Source: Bacteroidota bacterium
Lineage (GTDB): Bacteria > Bacteroidota > Bacteroidia > Bacteroidales > Tannerellaceae
DNA length: 64,000 nt
Direction: 5' to 3'
Assembly: GCA_023429375.1 (NCBI GenBank)
Contig: JAEYVY010000005.1
Location: 104,432-168,431, forward strand
Positions 16,714-25,162 of this stretch are shown here, one piece after another. The notes below the pieces were generated by a model. The model ran no database searches. It was not told the DNA's origin and saw only the letters and a program-made list of their open reading frames with translations. Made by a program: the position numbers and the translations under genes. The number at the start of each line of letters is the position of its first letter. Position 1 is the stretch's first letter.

Positions 16714-19017
16714 TTATTGAATGGTTTGCGGACGATCTTCTTTTGCTACACCAAACGTTTCTGATGGAGTGTTACCCATTTCAAAAACTAATTCGCCACC
16801 GGCTACGATATCTTTAAATTCGATATACGATTTCGTATAAGCTTGACCATTTAGTGTAACCTGTTGGATGTACTTGTTGTCTGCACTATTATTCAATGCC
16901 TTAACTGTAAAAGTCTTTCCGTTTCCTACATTTAATACAGCTTCGTCAACCAACGGGCTACCAAATACATAAACTCCGCCTGCAGGTGCTACCTGATAGA
17001 ATCCAAGTGAAGAAAGGATGTACCAAGCTGACATCTGGCCTACATCTTCATTTCCACATAAACCTGCCGGAGCATCGTGATATAAGGTAGTCATCGTTTC
17101 ACGTACTTTGTCGGCCGTTTTCCAAGGCTGACCCACATAAGGATACATATATAATACATGGTGGCTTGGCTCGTTTCCGTGTGCGTACTGACCAATCAGA
17201 CCACTGATATCAGGAGATGCTTCTTCGCCCAAATCACCTTGTACAATGAACAAAGAATCCAACTTTTCAATAAATTTCTCTTCGCTACCAAACAGGTCAA
17301 CCAATCCCTGTATATTTTGTGGTACTAACCAAGTGTATTGCCATGCATTACCTTCTGTATAGTCATTTATACGATGAACTGATTTGAAAGGATCAAGCGG
17401 TTCGTTTCTGAAATTACCCTTCGAATCGATACCTCTAACAAAATTGATAGATTTGTCGAAGTAGTACGTGAACGAGTTGCTTCTTTTCAAGAAATAATTA
17501 TAATCGTCTGTTTCACCTCTTTCTTTCGCTACTTGTGCCAAAGCCCAGTCGGCAAGTGCATATTCCATACCTTTAGCTACCGATTCGTTTTCAAGATCGT
17601 AAGGTATATATCCCAATGATTTATAGTGATTCAAACCTCTTTCGTCAAGCATAGCTGATGTTTTCATCGCCTCATAAGCCAGATCTTTATCGAATCCTGT
17701 AAATCCTTTCAAGTAAGCATCAGCTACAACAGGAATACCCGGATTACCAACCATACAGTCTGTTTCGTTACCTACCAAATGCCATACAGGAAGTTTTCCT
17801 TGTTGCTTGTAAATAGTAAGCATCGTATTGATGATATCAGACATTTTTTCAGGATGGATAATGGTCATCAACGGATGAGCTGCACGGTAAGTGTCCCAAA
17901 GTGAGAAAGTCGTATAATTTGTAAAGCCTTCGTTCGGATACATGTTCTTATCGGCTCCTCTATAGCTGCCATCGACGTCACAGAATACAGAAGGAGCTAC
18001 CATAGTATGATATAATGCAGTATAGAATGTGCGCATTACAGAGGCATCACCCGATTTCACCTGTACCTTATTTAACTCTTCGTTCCACGCTTTATCTGCA
18101 TCGGCAATGACTTGATTGAAGTCCCAACCTGGAAGTTCGGCAGCAAGATTAGCTTTTGCACCATCGATGCTTACAGGTGAGATGGCCACCTTGGCATACA
18201 CTTCTTTCGCTTTATCAGCAGCAGCGAATTGTGCTATTCCATAGGCACGACGTGCAGTAATGCTTTTGCCTTCTTGAACTGCAGTTGTATCATATACGGC
18301 AAAGCCGGTTAGCGGTTCAGAGAATACGGCTGTAAAATATACGCGTTGGTCGTTAGCCCATCCTCTTGAGAAGCGGTATCCGGAAATCACCGAGTCATTT
18401 TCTTGAATCAGATAACCTTCAACCGGACTATCCCATCCGATACCTGCAACTAAATCGATTACTAACTTAGGATCTGTAGCTGAAGCATCTTGATAGGTAT
18501 ACTTATGGAATCCTACACGTTTGGTTGCTGTTAATTCAACATCTACATTATAGCGATCCAAGTGAACGGCATAATAACCTGGTTTTACCTTTTCTGTTTC
18601 TCTTCTGAAAAGTGAATACAAACCTGTTGATTGATCACCATGAACACCTCTTTTCAGAATAGGTTCGCCCGTTACAGGCATAAATACAACATCTCCCAAA
18701 TCACCAATACCGGTACCGCTCAGATGCATATGTCCGAATCCCATAATTGTCGAATCAGTGATATGGTAACCCGAACACCAGTCCCAACCTTGTGTGATAT
18801 TGGACGGGCCCAATTGAACAGCCCCGAAAGGTACGTTGGCACCTAAGAATACGTGTCCATGATCACCTGTCCCTATATATGGGTCTACATACTGTGTCAA
18901 ATTTAGTGTTGATGCATCAGTAACATCCTGTTTACAAGATGTTAACACCCCAAAAGCCAAGCCTGAACAAAGTCCTAATCCAATCAGGCCGGAGAAAGTT
19001 TTTTTCTTTAGTTTCAT
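16714..19017 (-). CDS. GH92 family alpha-mannosidase (lipoprotein)
   Basis: 767 residues. Exo-acting, calcium-dependent alpha-mannosidase of the kind Bacteroidales use on N-glycans or yeast mannan. Lipoprotein signal with VLTSC (Cys28), so surface or periplasmic. GH92 hallmarks: N-terminal YVDPYIGTGDHGHVFLGANVPFGAVQLGP, then FGHMHLSGTG, FSLWDTYRAAHPL, GNPGIPVVADAYLKG, and the C-terminal catalytic (alpha/alpha)6 motifs GNEPSHHVLYMYPYVGQPWKT and CGNEDVGQMSAWYILSSLGFYQV. Length is typical and nothing essential seems missing. Its promoter faces that of the divergent ABC-F gene. Mannosidic linkage specificity cannot be read by eye. Confidence 0.95.
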   Translation of the reverse strand: MKLKKKTFSGLIGLGLCSGLAFGVLTSCKQDVTDASTLNLTQYVDPYIGTGDHGHVFLGANVPFGAVQLGPSNITQGWDWCSGYHITDSTIMGFGHMHLSGTGIGDLGDVVFMPVTGEPILKRGVHGDQSTGLYSLFRRETEKVKPGYYAVHLDRYNVDVELTATKRVGFHKYTYQDASATDPKLVIDLVAGIGWDSPVEGYLIQENDSVISGYRFSRGWANDQRVYFTAVFSEPLTGFAVYDTTAVQEGKSITARRAYGIAQFAAADKAKEVYAKVAISPVSIDGAKANLAAELPGWDFNQVIADADKAWNEELNKVQVKSGDASVMRTFYTALYHTMVAPSVFCDVDGSYRGADKNMYPNEGFTNYTTFSLWDTYRAAHPLMTIIHPEKMSDIINTMLTIYKQQGKLPVWHLVGNETDCMVGNPGIPVVADAYLKGFTGFDKDLAYEAMKTSAMLDERGLNHYKSLGYIPYDLENESVAKGMEYALADWALAQVAKERGETDDYNYFLKRSNSFTYYFDKSINFVRGIDSKGNFRNEPLDPFKSVHRINDYTEGNAWQYTWLVPQNIQGLVDLFGSEEKFIEKLDSLFIVQGDLGEEASPDISGLIGQYAHGNEPSHHVLYMYPYVGQPWKTADKVRETMTTLYHDAPAGLCGNEDVGQMSAWYILSSLGFYQVAPAGGVYVFGSPLVDEAVLNVGNGKTFTVKALNNSADNKYIQQVTLNGQAYTKSYIEFKDIVAGGELVFEMGNTPSETFGVAKEDRPQTIQ

Positions 19018-19071
19018 ATAGATATGCTATTTTTTAGATAAGAATACACTTTATATAAAAAATCAATAGGG

Positions 19072-19079
19072 CAAAGATA
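19072..19079 (-). promoter_or_regulatory. -7 promoter box for GH92
   Basis: TATCTTTG on the minus strand, an exact TAnnTTTG match, 54 nt upstream of the ATG at 19017. It faces the plus-strand -7 box at 19105-19112, only 25 nt away. Confidence 0.6.
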
Positions 19080-19104
19080 TGGATTTTATCAGGGTATAAT
19101 TGCG

Positions 19105-19112
19105 TACCTTTG
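19105..19112 (+). promoter_or_regulatory. -7 promoter box for the ABC-F gene
   Basis: TACCTTTG matches TAnnTTTG. It overlaps the first in-frame ATG (19110), so translation must start at the next one, 19131. Confidence 0.6.
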
Positions 19113-19130
19113 CAAAAAATAAGAAATCGC

Positions 19131-21017
19131 ATGGTCAGTTACTTGCAAATAGATAACCTCACAAAGAGTTTTGGAGACTTGGTTTTATTCGAAAACATCT
19201 CCTTCGGAATCGCTCAGGGACAAAAAACCGGACTAATCGCCAAAAACGGAGCCGGTAAAACAACTCTATTGAATATTATAGCCGGCAAGGAAGGCTATGA
19301 TGAAGGTAGTGTAGTGTTCCGTAATGATTTACGCGTAGGCTATCTGGAACAAACACCCGTATTTCCGGATCATATCAATGTTTTACAAGCCTGCTTTCAT
19401 TCTGACAATCAAACGGTACGCCTGATTGCCGAGTACGAAGAGGCTCTAAACAGTGATAACCACGATAATCTGGAAGATATTCTTCAACGGATGGATATTG
19501 AAAAAGCGTGGGATTACGAGCGAAAAGCCAAACAGATCCTTTCGCAATTGAAAATATCGGATTTCAATCAGCCCGTAAGCCAACTATCGGGTGGGCAATT
19601 GAAACGCGTAGCCCTGGCCAATGTATTAATTACCGAACCCGAACTGATCATTTTGGATGAGCCGACCAACCATCTGGATTTGGAAATGACGGAATGGCTT
19701 GAAGACTACCTAAGCCGTCAATCAATCAGCATCCTAATGGTTACGCACGATCGTTATTTTCTGGATCGCGTATGTAATGATATTTTGGAAATAGACAGAA
19801 AGCAAGTCTATCAATATAAAGGTAATTATAATTACTATCTCGAAAAGAAAGAGGAACGGATGGCTGCGCTGGCCGTAGAAACCGACCGTGCTTCAAACCT
19901 TTTACGCAAAGAGTTGGACTGGATGCGCCGTCAGCCGCAGGCCCGAGGCACAAAGGCCAAATACAGAATCGATGCATTCTATGAGTTAGAAAAGAAAGCG
20001 AAACAAATACGGGAAGAAGGCAATGTCAATCTAAAAGTAAAGGCGGCATACATTGGCTCTAAGATTTTTGAAGCATCTCATGTATCGAAACGATTTGGAG
20101 ACCTGAAAATCGTAGAAGACTTCAATTATATATTCGCACGTTACGAAAAGATGGGCATAGTGGGCAACAACGGTACCGGCAAATCAACCTTCATCAAAAT
20201 GCTCTTAGGCGAAGTTGCACCGGATAGCGGTAGCTTTGATATCGGCGAGACCGTCCGCTTTGGCTATTATAGCCAAGACGGTTTGCAATTTGACGAACAA
20301 ATGAAAGTGATCGATGTAGTACAAGATATTGCTGAATACGTAGACCTGGGAGACGGAACCAAACTGGGCGTCAGCCAGTTTCTGAACTACTTCATGTTCG
20401 AGCCTGAAAAACAACACAGCTACGTGTATAAGCTTAGCGGTGGAGAAAAGCGCAGGTTATATCTATGTACGGTTCTGATGCGCAATCCGAATTTCCTTGT
20501 ACTCGACGAGCCGACAAACGATTTGGATATTGTTACCCTGAATGTATTGGAAGAATACCTGCGCAACTTTAAAGGTTGTTTGATCGTAATTTCGCACGAC
20601 CGATACTTTATGGATAAGGTGGTTGATCACCTGTTAGTATTCCGTGGCAATGCCGACATCAAAGATTTCCCGAGCAACTATACGCAATACAGGGAATGGA
20701 AAGAAGTGCAAGAGCTTCTGAAAAAGGAAGAAGAAGCTAAATTGATAAAGAATCAGCCTCAACCGGAAAAGACGCAGCGTAAAACGGACGACAAGGAGAA
20801 GAAAAAGAAACTTACCTTTAATGAACGTAAGGAATTTGAACGGTTGGAGACCGAAATTGCCCAATTAGAAGAAGAGAAGCTAACACTCGAATCGGAAATG
20901 AGCAGTGGCCAGCTAAGCAATGATGAATTGCTGCAAAAGTCAGACAGGATAGCTAAAGTAATTGACGAGCTTGACGAAAAGACGATGCGTTGGCTTGAAT
21001 TGAGTGAGTTGGCCTAA
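19131..21017 (+). CDS. ABC-F family ATPase (Uup-like, ribosome-associated)
   Basis: 628 residues from the ATG at 19131 (MVSYLQIDNLTKSFG). Start chosen because the -7 box at 19105-19112 overlaps the earlier ATG. Two ABC ATPase domains in one chain without membrane spans: first Walker A KNGAGKTT, signature LSGGQLKR, Walker B LDEPTNHLD; second NNGTGKST, LSGGEKRR, LDEPTNDLD. A charged inter-domain linker (about 230-310) follows domain 1. The C-terminus (~520-628) is lysine/glutamate-rich coiled coil, as in Uup. ABC-F proteins act on the ribosome or on nucleic acid rather than transport; whether this one has antibiotic-protection activity is not visible. It is followed 16 nt later by an MFS gene, probably co-transcribed. 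Confidence 0.93.
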   Translation: MVSYLQIDNLTKSFGDLVLFENISFGIAQGQKTGLIAKNGAGKTTLLNIIAGKEGYDEGSVVFRNDLRVGYLEQTPVFPDHINVLQACFHSDNQTVRLIAEYEEALNSDNHDNLEDILQRMDIEKAWDYERKAKQILSQLKISDFNQPVSQLSGGQLKRVALANVLITEPELIILDEPTNHLDLEMTEWLEDYLSRQSISILMVTHDRYFLDRVCNDILEIDRKQVYQYKGNYNYYLEKKEERMAALAVETDRASNLLRKELDWMRRQPQARGTKAKYRIDAFYELEKKAKQIREEGNVNLKVKAAYIGSKIFEASHVSKRFGDLKIVEDFNYIFARYEKMGIVGNNGTGKSTFIKMLLGEVAPDSGSFDIGETVRFGYYSQDGLQFDEQMKVIDVVQDIAEYVDLGDGTKLGVSQFLNYFMFEPEKQHSYVYKLSGGEKRRLYLCTVLMRNPNFLVLDEPTNDLDIVTLNVLEEYLRNFKGCLIVISHDRYFMDKVVDHLLVFRGNADIKDFPSNYTQYREWKEVQELLKKEEEAKLIKNQPQPEKTQRKTDDKEKKKKLTFNERKEFERLETEIAQLEEEKLTLESEMSSGQLSNDELLQKSDRIAKVIDELDEKTMRWLELSELA

Positions 21018-21033
21018 TTAGTAAGGAAGAAGA

Positions 21034-22206
21034 ATGATAGAAGGCAAATCAAAATTATGGAATAAAAACTTTGTCCAATGTTGTTCATCCTATTTCTTGA
21101 TGAACTTTGCATTCTATATGCTCATGCCTACCATTCCTGTCTATTTAGTAGAAGAGTTGAAGATTGATCCGTCTCAGGTGGGCATGGCCTTATCAAGCTA
21201 CACGCTGGGATTGATGCTTATACGCCCATTCTCAGGTTATTTAGTGGATTGTTTTTCTCGAAAACCACTCTATTTCTTTGCATTTCTTGCCTTTGCCACG
21301 ATGTTTGCAGGGTATTTCTTTGCCACAACCGTTCTGGCAGTCATGATTATACGCTTTATTCAGGGAAGTTTCATGGGGTTGACGTCCGTTGCCGGAAATA
21401 CGATAGCTATCGATGTGATTCCTTCGGAACGAAGAGGCGAAGGTATGGGATATTATGGCTTGACGATTAATCTGGCTATGTCGTTATCTCCTTTGGTAGC
21501 AGTAGCCCTATACAATAAATCAGGATTTCATCCGGTAGTACTTACAGGATTAATTATTGCCTTTGTCGGGGTTTGCTCTGTTGCACTCATACGTTATCCG
21601 AAACGAAAGATTGTAAACCGTCCGCCCCTGTCTTTGGACCGCTTTATACTGGTTAAAGCACTATGGGCCGGCTTGGCCTACATGCTTTGTGCTATTCCTT
21701 ATGGGATGATTATCTCGTTCGTTATATTATATGGTAAAGAAATTGCTATTGAGAATCCCGGAAACTTTTTCATATTTCTCGCTATCGGGATTGGATCGGC
21801 ACGATTAATCTCCGGTAAATTGGTAGATAGAGGGAAAATACATCTTGTATCTACAATTGCTCTATCCATTCTCACATTGACATTTGCTCTATTTGCATTG
21901 ATCCATACAGAAACAGCATTTTTTGCTTGCGCCCTTGCTATTGGTATAGGCTTCGGAATCAGTGTGCCGGCTTTTCAAATGCTTTTTGTAAATGTAGCAC
22001 CCCATAATATGCGTGGAACAGCTACCTCTACCTATCTCACCTCATTCGATTTAGGTGTTAGTATCGGAATGCTAACAGCCGGGTTCATTTCTTCACATTA
22101 CAATTTGGCAGCATCTTACCTTGTGGGATCCCTTTTTTGTGCACTATCTTTAGTTGTTTATCTGTTTTTTGCCAAAACTGCTTACGAAAGGGATCGTATA
22201 CAATAA
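21034..22206 (+). CDS. Major facilitator superfamily transporter
   Basis: 390 residues with about twelve hydrophobic helices. The inter-helix motif LVDCFSRKPLYFFAFLAF after helix 2 is the MFS motif A (usually GxLaDrxGRkxxl). GERRGEGMGYYG and SSHYNLAASY fit the drug-efflux-like subgroup. Inner membrane, proton-coupled; most similar by eye to multidrug or arabinose-efflux-type exporters, but the substrate is unknown. It lies 16 nt after the ABC-F gene on the same strand with no promoter box between, so the two likely form an operon. Confidence 0.88.
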   Translation: MIEGKSKLWNKNFVQCCSSYFLMNFAFYMLMPTIPVYLVEELKIDPSQVGMALSSYTLGLMLIRPFSGYLVDCFSRKPLYFFAFLAFATMFAGYFFATTVLAVMIIRFIQGSFMGLTSVAGNTIAIDVIPSERRGEGMGYYGLTINLAMSLSPLVAVALYNKSGFHPVVLTGLIIAFVGVCSVALIRYPKRKIVNRPPLSLDRFILVKALWAGLAYMLCAIPYGMIISFVILYGKEIAIENPGNFFIFLAIGIGSARLISGKLVDRGKIHLVSTIALSILTLTFALFALIHTETAFFACALAIGIGFGISVPAFQMLFVNVAPHNMRGTATSTYLTSFDLGVSIGMLTAGFISSHYNLAASYLVGSLFCALSLVVYLFFAKTAYERDRIQ

Positions 22207-22375
22207 ACCATAGAGTATAGCTATCAGTAGATAGACAGAAGCATTTTGTCATTTCGTTCACAAATACTACATTTGCATTGCATTTAGAAAACGAAAAGCA
22301 AACATAATAAATCATTTTTATAGTTTTTAGCAATTATTATACATATTATCCAACATTGTTATAAAAACATATTAT

Positions 22376-22383
22376 TATATTTG
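22376..22383 (+). promoter_or_regulatory. -7 promoter box for the small secreted protein
   Basis: TATATTTG matches TAnnTTTG. It predicts an 80-90-nt leader before the ATG at 22472. The leader contains AGGGG (22402-22406) and CCCCT (22419-22423), able to pair around a 12-nt loop. Confidence 0.55.
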
Positions 22384-22471
22384 CATCGTAAAAAGATTGA
22401 AAGGGGAACAGGTTATCACCCCTATTTTAAATGTTTAGGTTTTTAGTTTAGGATTATTAAAATTAGGTATT

Positions 22472-22864
22472 ATGAAACGTTTAGGTTTGGCAATGATTGC
22501 CGTTATAATGAGTGTATCAGCAGTATTAGCTGAAAGCAATGCAAAAAAAGTTAGCAAAGAACCTTTTGCAGTTAGTGTTGAAAAATTAAGTCAATATTTA
22601 CAATTGACTCCTGCCCAATATGAAGAAGTTGTTAAGATTAACGCTTATTTCATTGAAAAACAAAATCAAAGCATCAGGACTGGCAGCAAACTACAAGCTA
22701 AGAAAATGCAAGAAGCCGTATACGGCAACTTGAAGCTAATGAAGAGTACGCTTACTCCTGAACAGTACCGCAAATATGTTGTTCTTTTGAATGTTACAAA
22801 CAACAACAACCGTTTGACAGGTATGACCTCAGTAGTTGATAGCTTTCTGGCAGACAACGAGTAA
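22472..22864 (+). CDS. Small secreted helical protein of unknown function
   Basis: 130 residues. Clear signal peptide (MKRLGLAMIAVIMSVSAVLAE, cleavage near residue 20). The mature part is helical and basic, and contains LTPAQYEEVVKINAYF and LTPEQYRKYVVLLNVT. These two similar LTPxQY segments resemble the LTxxQ pattern of Spy/CpxP-type periplasmic proteins, but the resemblance is weak and I do not assign that family. It is a single-gene unit with its own promoter, a structured leader and a strong terminator. Confidence 0.75.
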   Translation: MKRLGLAMIAVIMSVSAVLAESNAKKVSKEPFAVSVEKLSQYLQLTPAQYEEVVKINAYFIEKQNQSIRTGSKLQAKKMQEAVYGNLKLMKSTLTPEQYRKYVVLLNVTNNNNRLTGMTSVVDSFLADNE

Positions 22865-22894
22865 AAGATACTTTACAGTCACTATAAATTAAGA

Positions 22895-22937
22895 AGAGAT
22901 TACACACCGAAAGGTGTATGTAGTCTCCTTTTTTTTT
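22895..22937 (+). terminator. Intrinsic terminator of the small secreted protein gene
   Basis: Stem 22896-22908 with 22913-22927 (13 pairs including one G-U, 2-nt bulge), GAAA tetraloop, then about ten T. A textbook terminator 31 nt after the stop. Confidence 0.88.
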
Positions 22938-22940
22938 ATC

Positions 22941-22948
22941 TATCTTTG
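22941..22948 (+). promoter_or_regulatory. -7 promoter box for the YitT-family gene
   Basis: TATCTTTG, exact TAnnTTTG match directly after the preceding terminator and 31 nt before the ATG at 22980. It excludes the earlier in-frame ATG at 22914. Confidence 0.6.
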
Positions 22949-22979
22949 TTGTAAAATACATAGACTTACAACAAGAATC

Positions 22980-23861
22980 ATGAATCTCAACGCCAGCTTA
23001 AAAAAACACACAAGCGCCTACTCTCTAATACTTCTTGGCGCATTTCTTCAAGCACTTAGTTACGTTATTTTTTTAGCTCCCTACAAAATAGTACCAGGTG
23101 GTGTATATGGTATTTCCATCGTTATCCATCACGTAACACAAGGTGTGTTTCCTCTTTTTCCTGATGGGCTACCCATGGGTGCTACAGCCCTTTGTTTTAA
23201 TATTCCGCTTTTATTCCTGGCCATGAGAAAACTGGGATTATCATCGGGTCCCAAAACAGTTGTAACATTCTTGCTTATCTCGGTCTTTACCGATACGATT
23301 TCATATCTTGTAGGCAGCGAACCTCTCGTGGATAACGACCGCTTTATCGCTTGCTTTTATGGTGGTGCTATTTTAGGACTTGGCGTAACCTGCGTATTCC
23401 GTGCAGAAAGCACCAGTGCCGGATCGGATGTGCTTGCACGTGTGATTGCCAACAATACAAACATGAAAGTCAGCAATATGATTATTATAGTAGACTCATG
23501 TATTGTTGTGATTGGTCTTATAGTTTTTCAAGATTGGGCAGTTCCCTTGTATTCTTGGTTTACTATATTTGTATTTGGCAAAGTCGTTGAAATGTTTCAG
23601 GTTGAAAATCCTAACCGAGCTGTGTTTATCGTTTCAAAGAAAACACAGGAAATGAAAGAAATGATTGTCAACAAAATGAATTTACGAGGTACTTTCCTGC
23701 ATGGAAGAGGGATGTATGAAGGGAAAGAAAAAGATATTATTTTCATGATAGCTGAAAGGAAAGATTTACGCAAACTGAAAGAAGAAGTAAAAGCAATAGA
23801 CGAAAATGCCTTTATATCCTCGATGCATGCAACTAAAGATTCACCAGCAACAGGAAGATAA
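22980..23861 (+). CDS. YitT-family membrane protein (DUF161 plus DUF2179)
   Basis: 293 residues from the ATG at 22980 (MNLNASLKKH); the upstream ATG at 22914 lies inside a terminator and before the promoter. Five or six hydrophobic helices occupy residues 15-205 (YSLILLGAFLQALSYVIFLAPYKIVPGGVYGIS is the family's first helix pair, with GGxxGIS). A cytoplasmic ~80-residue C-terminal domain follows (DUF2179-like, KMNLRGTFLHGRGMYEGKEKDIIFMIAERKDL). Proteins of this family are widespread and of unsettled function. A single gene; the next gene has its own promoter. Confidence 0.9.
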   Translation: MNLNASLKKHTSAYSLILLGAFLQALSYVIFLAPYKIVPGGVYGISIVIHHVTQGVFPLFPDGLPMGATALCFNIPLLFLAMRKLGLSSGPKTVVTFLLISVFTDTISYLVGSEPLVDNDRFIACFYGGAILGLGVTCVFRAESTSAGSDVLARVIANNTNMKVSNMIIIVDSCIVVIGLIVFQDWAVPLYSWFTIFVFGKVVEMFQVENPNRAVFIVSKKTQEMKEMIVNKMNLRGTFLHGRGMYEGKEKDIIFMIAERKDLRKLKEEVKAIDENAFISSMHATKDSPATGR

Positions 23862-23872
23862 AACGACTTACA

Positions 23873-23904
23873 TTTGCTAATATTAGCCCTAAAAGCTATT
23901 TTTG
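23873..23904 (+). promoter_or_regulatory. Promoter (-33 and -7) of the aminotransferase/LolE operon
   Basis: TTTG at 23873-23876, 20-nt spacer, TATTTTTG at 23897-23904. This is one of the best complete Bacteroidota promoters in the window and sits 49 nt before the ATG at 23953. Confidence 0.65.
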
Positions 23905-23952
23905 CAACATTTTTCAATAGAATCAATATTTATAATTACTAAATAATAGAGA

Positions 23953-25152
23953 ATGCCTACTATTTCACAACGGGGGCTAAACATGCCTGCTTCGCCTATT
24001 CGTAAACTTGTCCCCTTGGCCAATAAGGCTAAAGCAAAAGGGATAAAAGTATTTCACCTCAATATCGGACAACCGGACCTGCCTACTCCTGAAGTCGCGA
24101 TGGAGGCGATGCGAGCGGTGGACCGCAAAGTGTTAGAATATTCTCCAAGTGAAGGCAATCTGAGTTTTCGAAAAAAACTGGTCGATTATTATGCAAAATT
24201 CAATATCGACGTAACTGTCGATGATATCATCATAACGACGGGTGGTTCAGAAGCCGTGTCCTTTTCATTTATGGCCTGCCTTGATCCGGGAGACGAAATT
24301 ATAGTGCCCGAACCTGCTTATGCAAACTATATGGCTTTTGCCATCTCGGCCGGTGCAGTGATCAAGACAATCCCTTCAACCATCGAAGAAGGCTTTGCAT
24401 TGCCTTCTGTTGAACGATTTGAAGAACTTATCACACCACGTACTAAGGCCATCTTGATTTGTAATCCGAACAATCCCACAGGATATCTTTATACCCAAAA
24501 GGAGATGAATCAAATCAGGGATATCGTCAAGAAATACGATCTATTCCTATTTTCAGATGAGGTTTATCGTGAGTTCTGTTATACTGGTGCACCGTATATT
24601 TCAGCTTTCCATTTGGAGGGAATAGAAAACAATGTGGTTCTGGTAGATTCCGTTTCAAAACGTTATAGCGAATGTGGCATTCGAATCGGTGCCCTTATCA
24701 CCAAAAACCAACAGGTGAAAGAAAACGTCATGAAGTGGTGTCAGGCACGGCTTAGTCCACCTTTGATAGGCCAAATCATGGCTGAAGCGTCTTTGGATAC
24801 ACCGGACGACTATATGCTGACCGTATATAATGAATACGTAGAACGTAGAAAATTCCTTGTCGACGGCATCAACCGGATTCCGGGTTGCTATACTCCTATT
24901 CCCATGGGTGCCTTCTATACAGTAGCCAAATTGCCGGTTGACGATGCGGATAAATTCTGTGCTTGGTGTTTGAGTGAATTCGAATATGAAGGACAAACAA
25001 TCATGATGGCTCCTGCGTCTGGTTTCTATACCACACCAGGGTTAGGGAAAAACGAAGTACGTATCGCTTATGTTCTAAAGAAAGAAGATTTGGCCAAAGC
25101 ACTTGAGGTCTTAGCAAAAGCACTCGAATTGTATCCCGGTCGTGTAATTTGA
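23953..25152 (+). CDS. Class I/II PLP-dependent aminotransferase (aspartate aminotransferase-like)
   Basis: 399 residues, cytoplasmic. Transfers amino groups between an amino acid and a 2-oxo acid. PLP-binding Lys236 lies in VDSVSKRYSECGIRIG. Other fold-type I signatures are TTGGSEAVSFSF, EPAYANY, CNPNNPTG and SDEVYREF. Length is that of subgroup I-gamma aspartate/aromatic aminotransferases, and the annotated role is usually aspartate aminotransferase. Substrate preference cannot be fixed by eye. It lies 10 nt upstream of the LolE-type permease gene, sharing its promoter; the two functions are unrelated. Confidence 0.92.
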   Translation: MPTISQRGLNMPASPIRKLVPLANKAKAKGIKVFHLNIGQPDLPTPEVAMEAMRAVDRKVLEYSPSEGNLSFRKKLVDYYAKFNIDVTVDDIIITTGGSEAVSFSFMACLDPGDEIIVPEPAYANYMAFAISAGAVIKTIPSTIEEGFALPSVERFEELITPRTKAILICNPNNPTGYLYTQKEMNQIRDIVKKYDLFLFSDEVYREFCYTGAPYISAFHLEGIENNVVLVDSVSKRYSECGIRIGALITKNQQVKENVMKWCQARLSPPLIGQIMAEASLDTPDDYMLTVYNEYVERRKFLVDGINRIPGCYTPIPMGAFYTVAKLPVDDADKFCAWCLSEFEYEGQTIMMAPASGFYTTPGLGKNEVRIAYVLKKEDLAKALEVLAKALELYPGRVI

Positions 25153-25162
25153 ATCATAAGAC

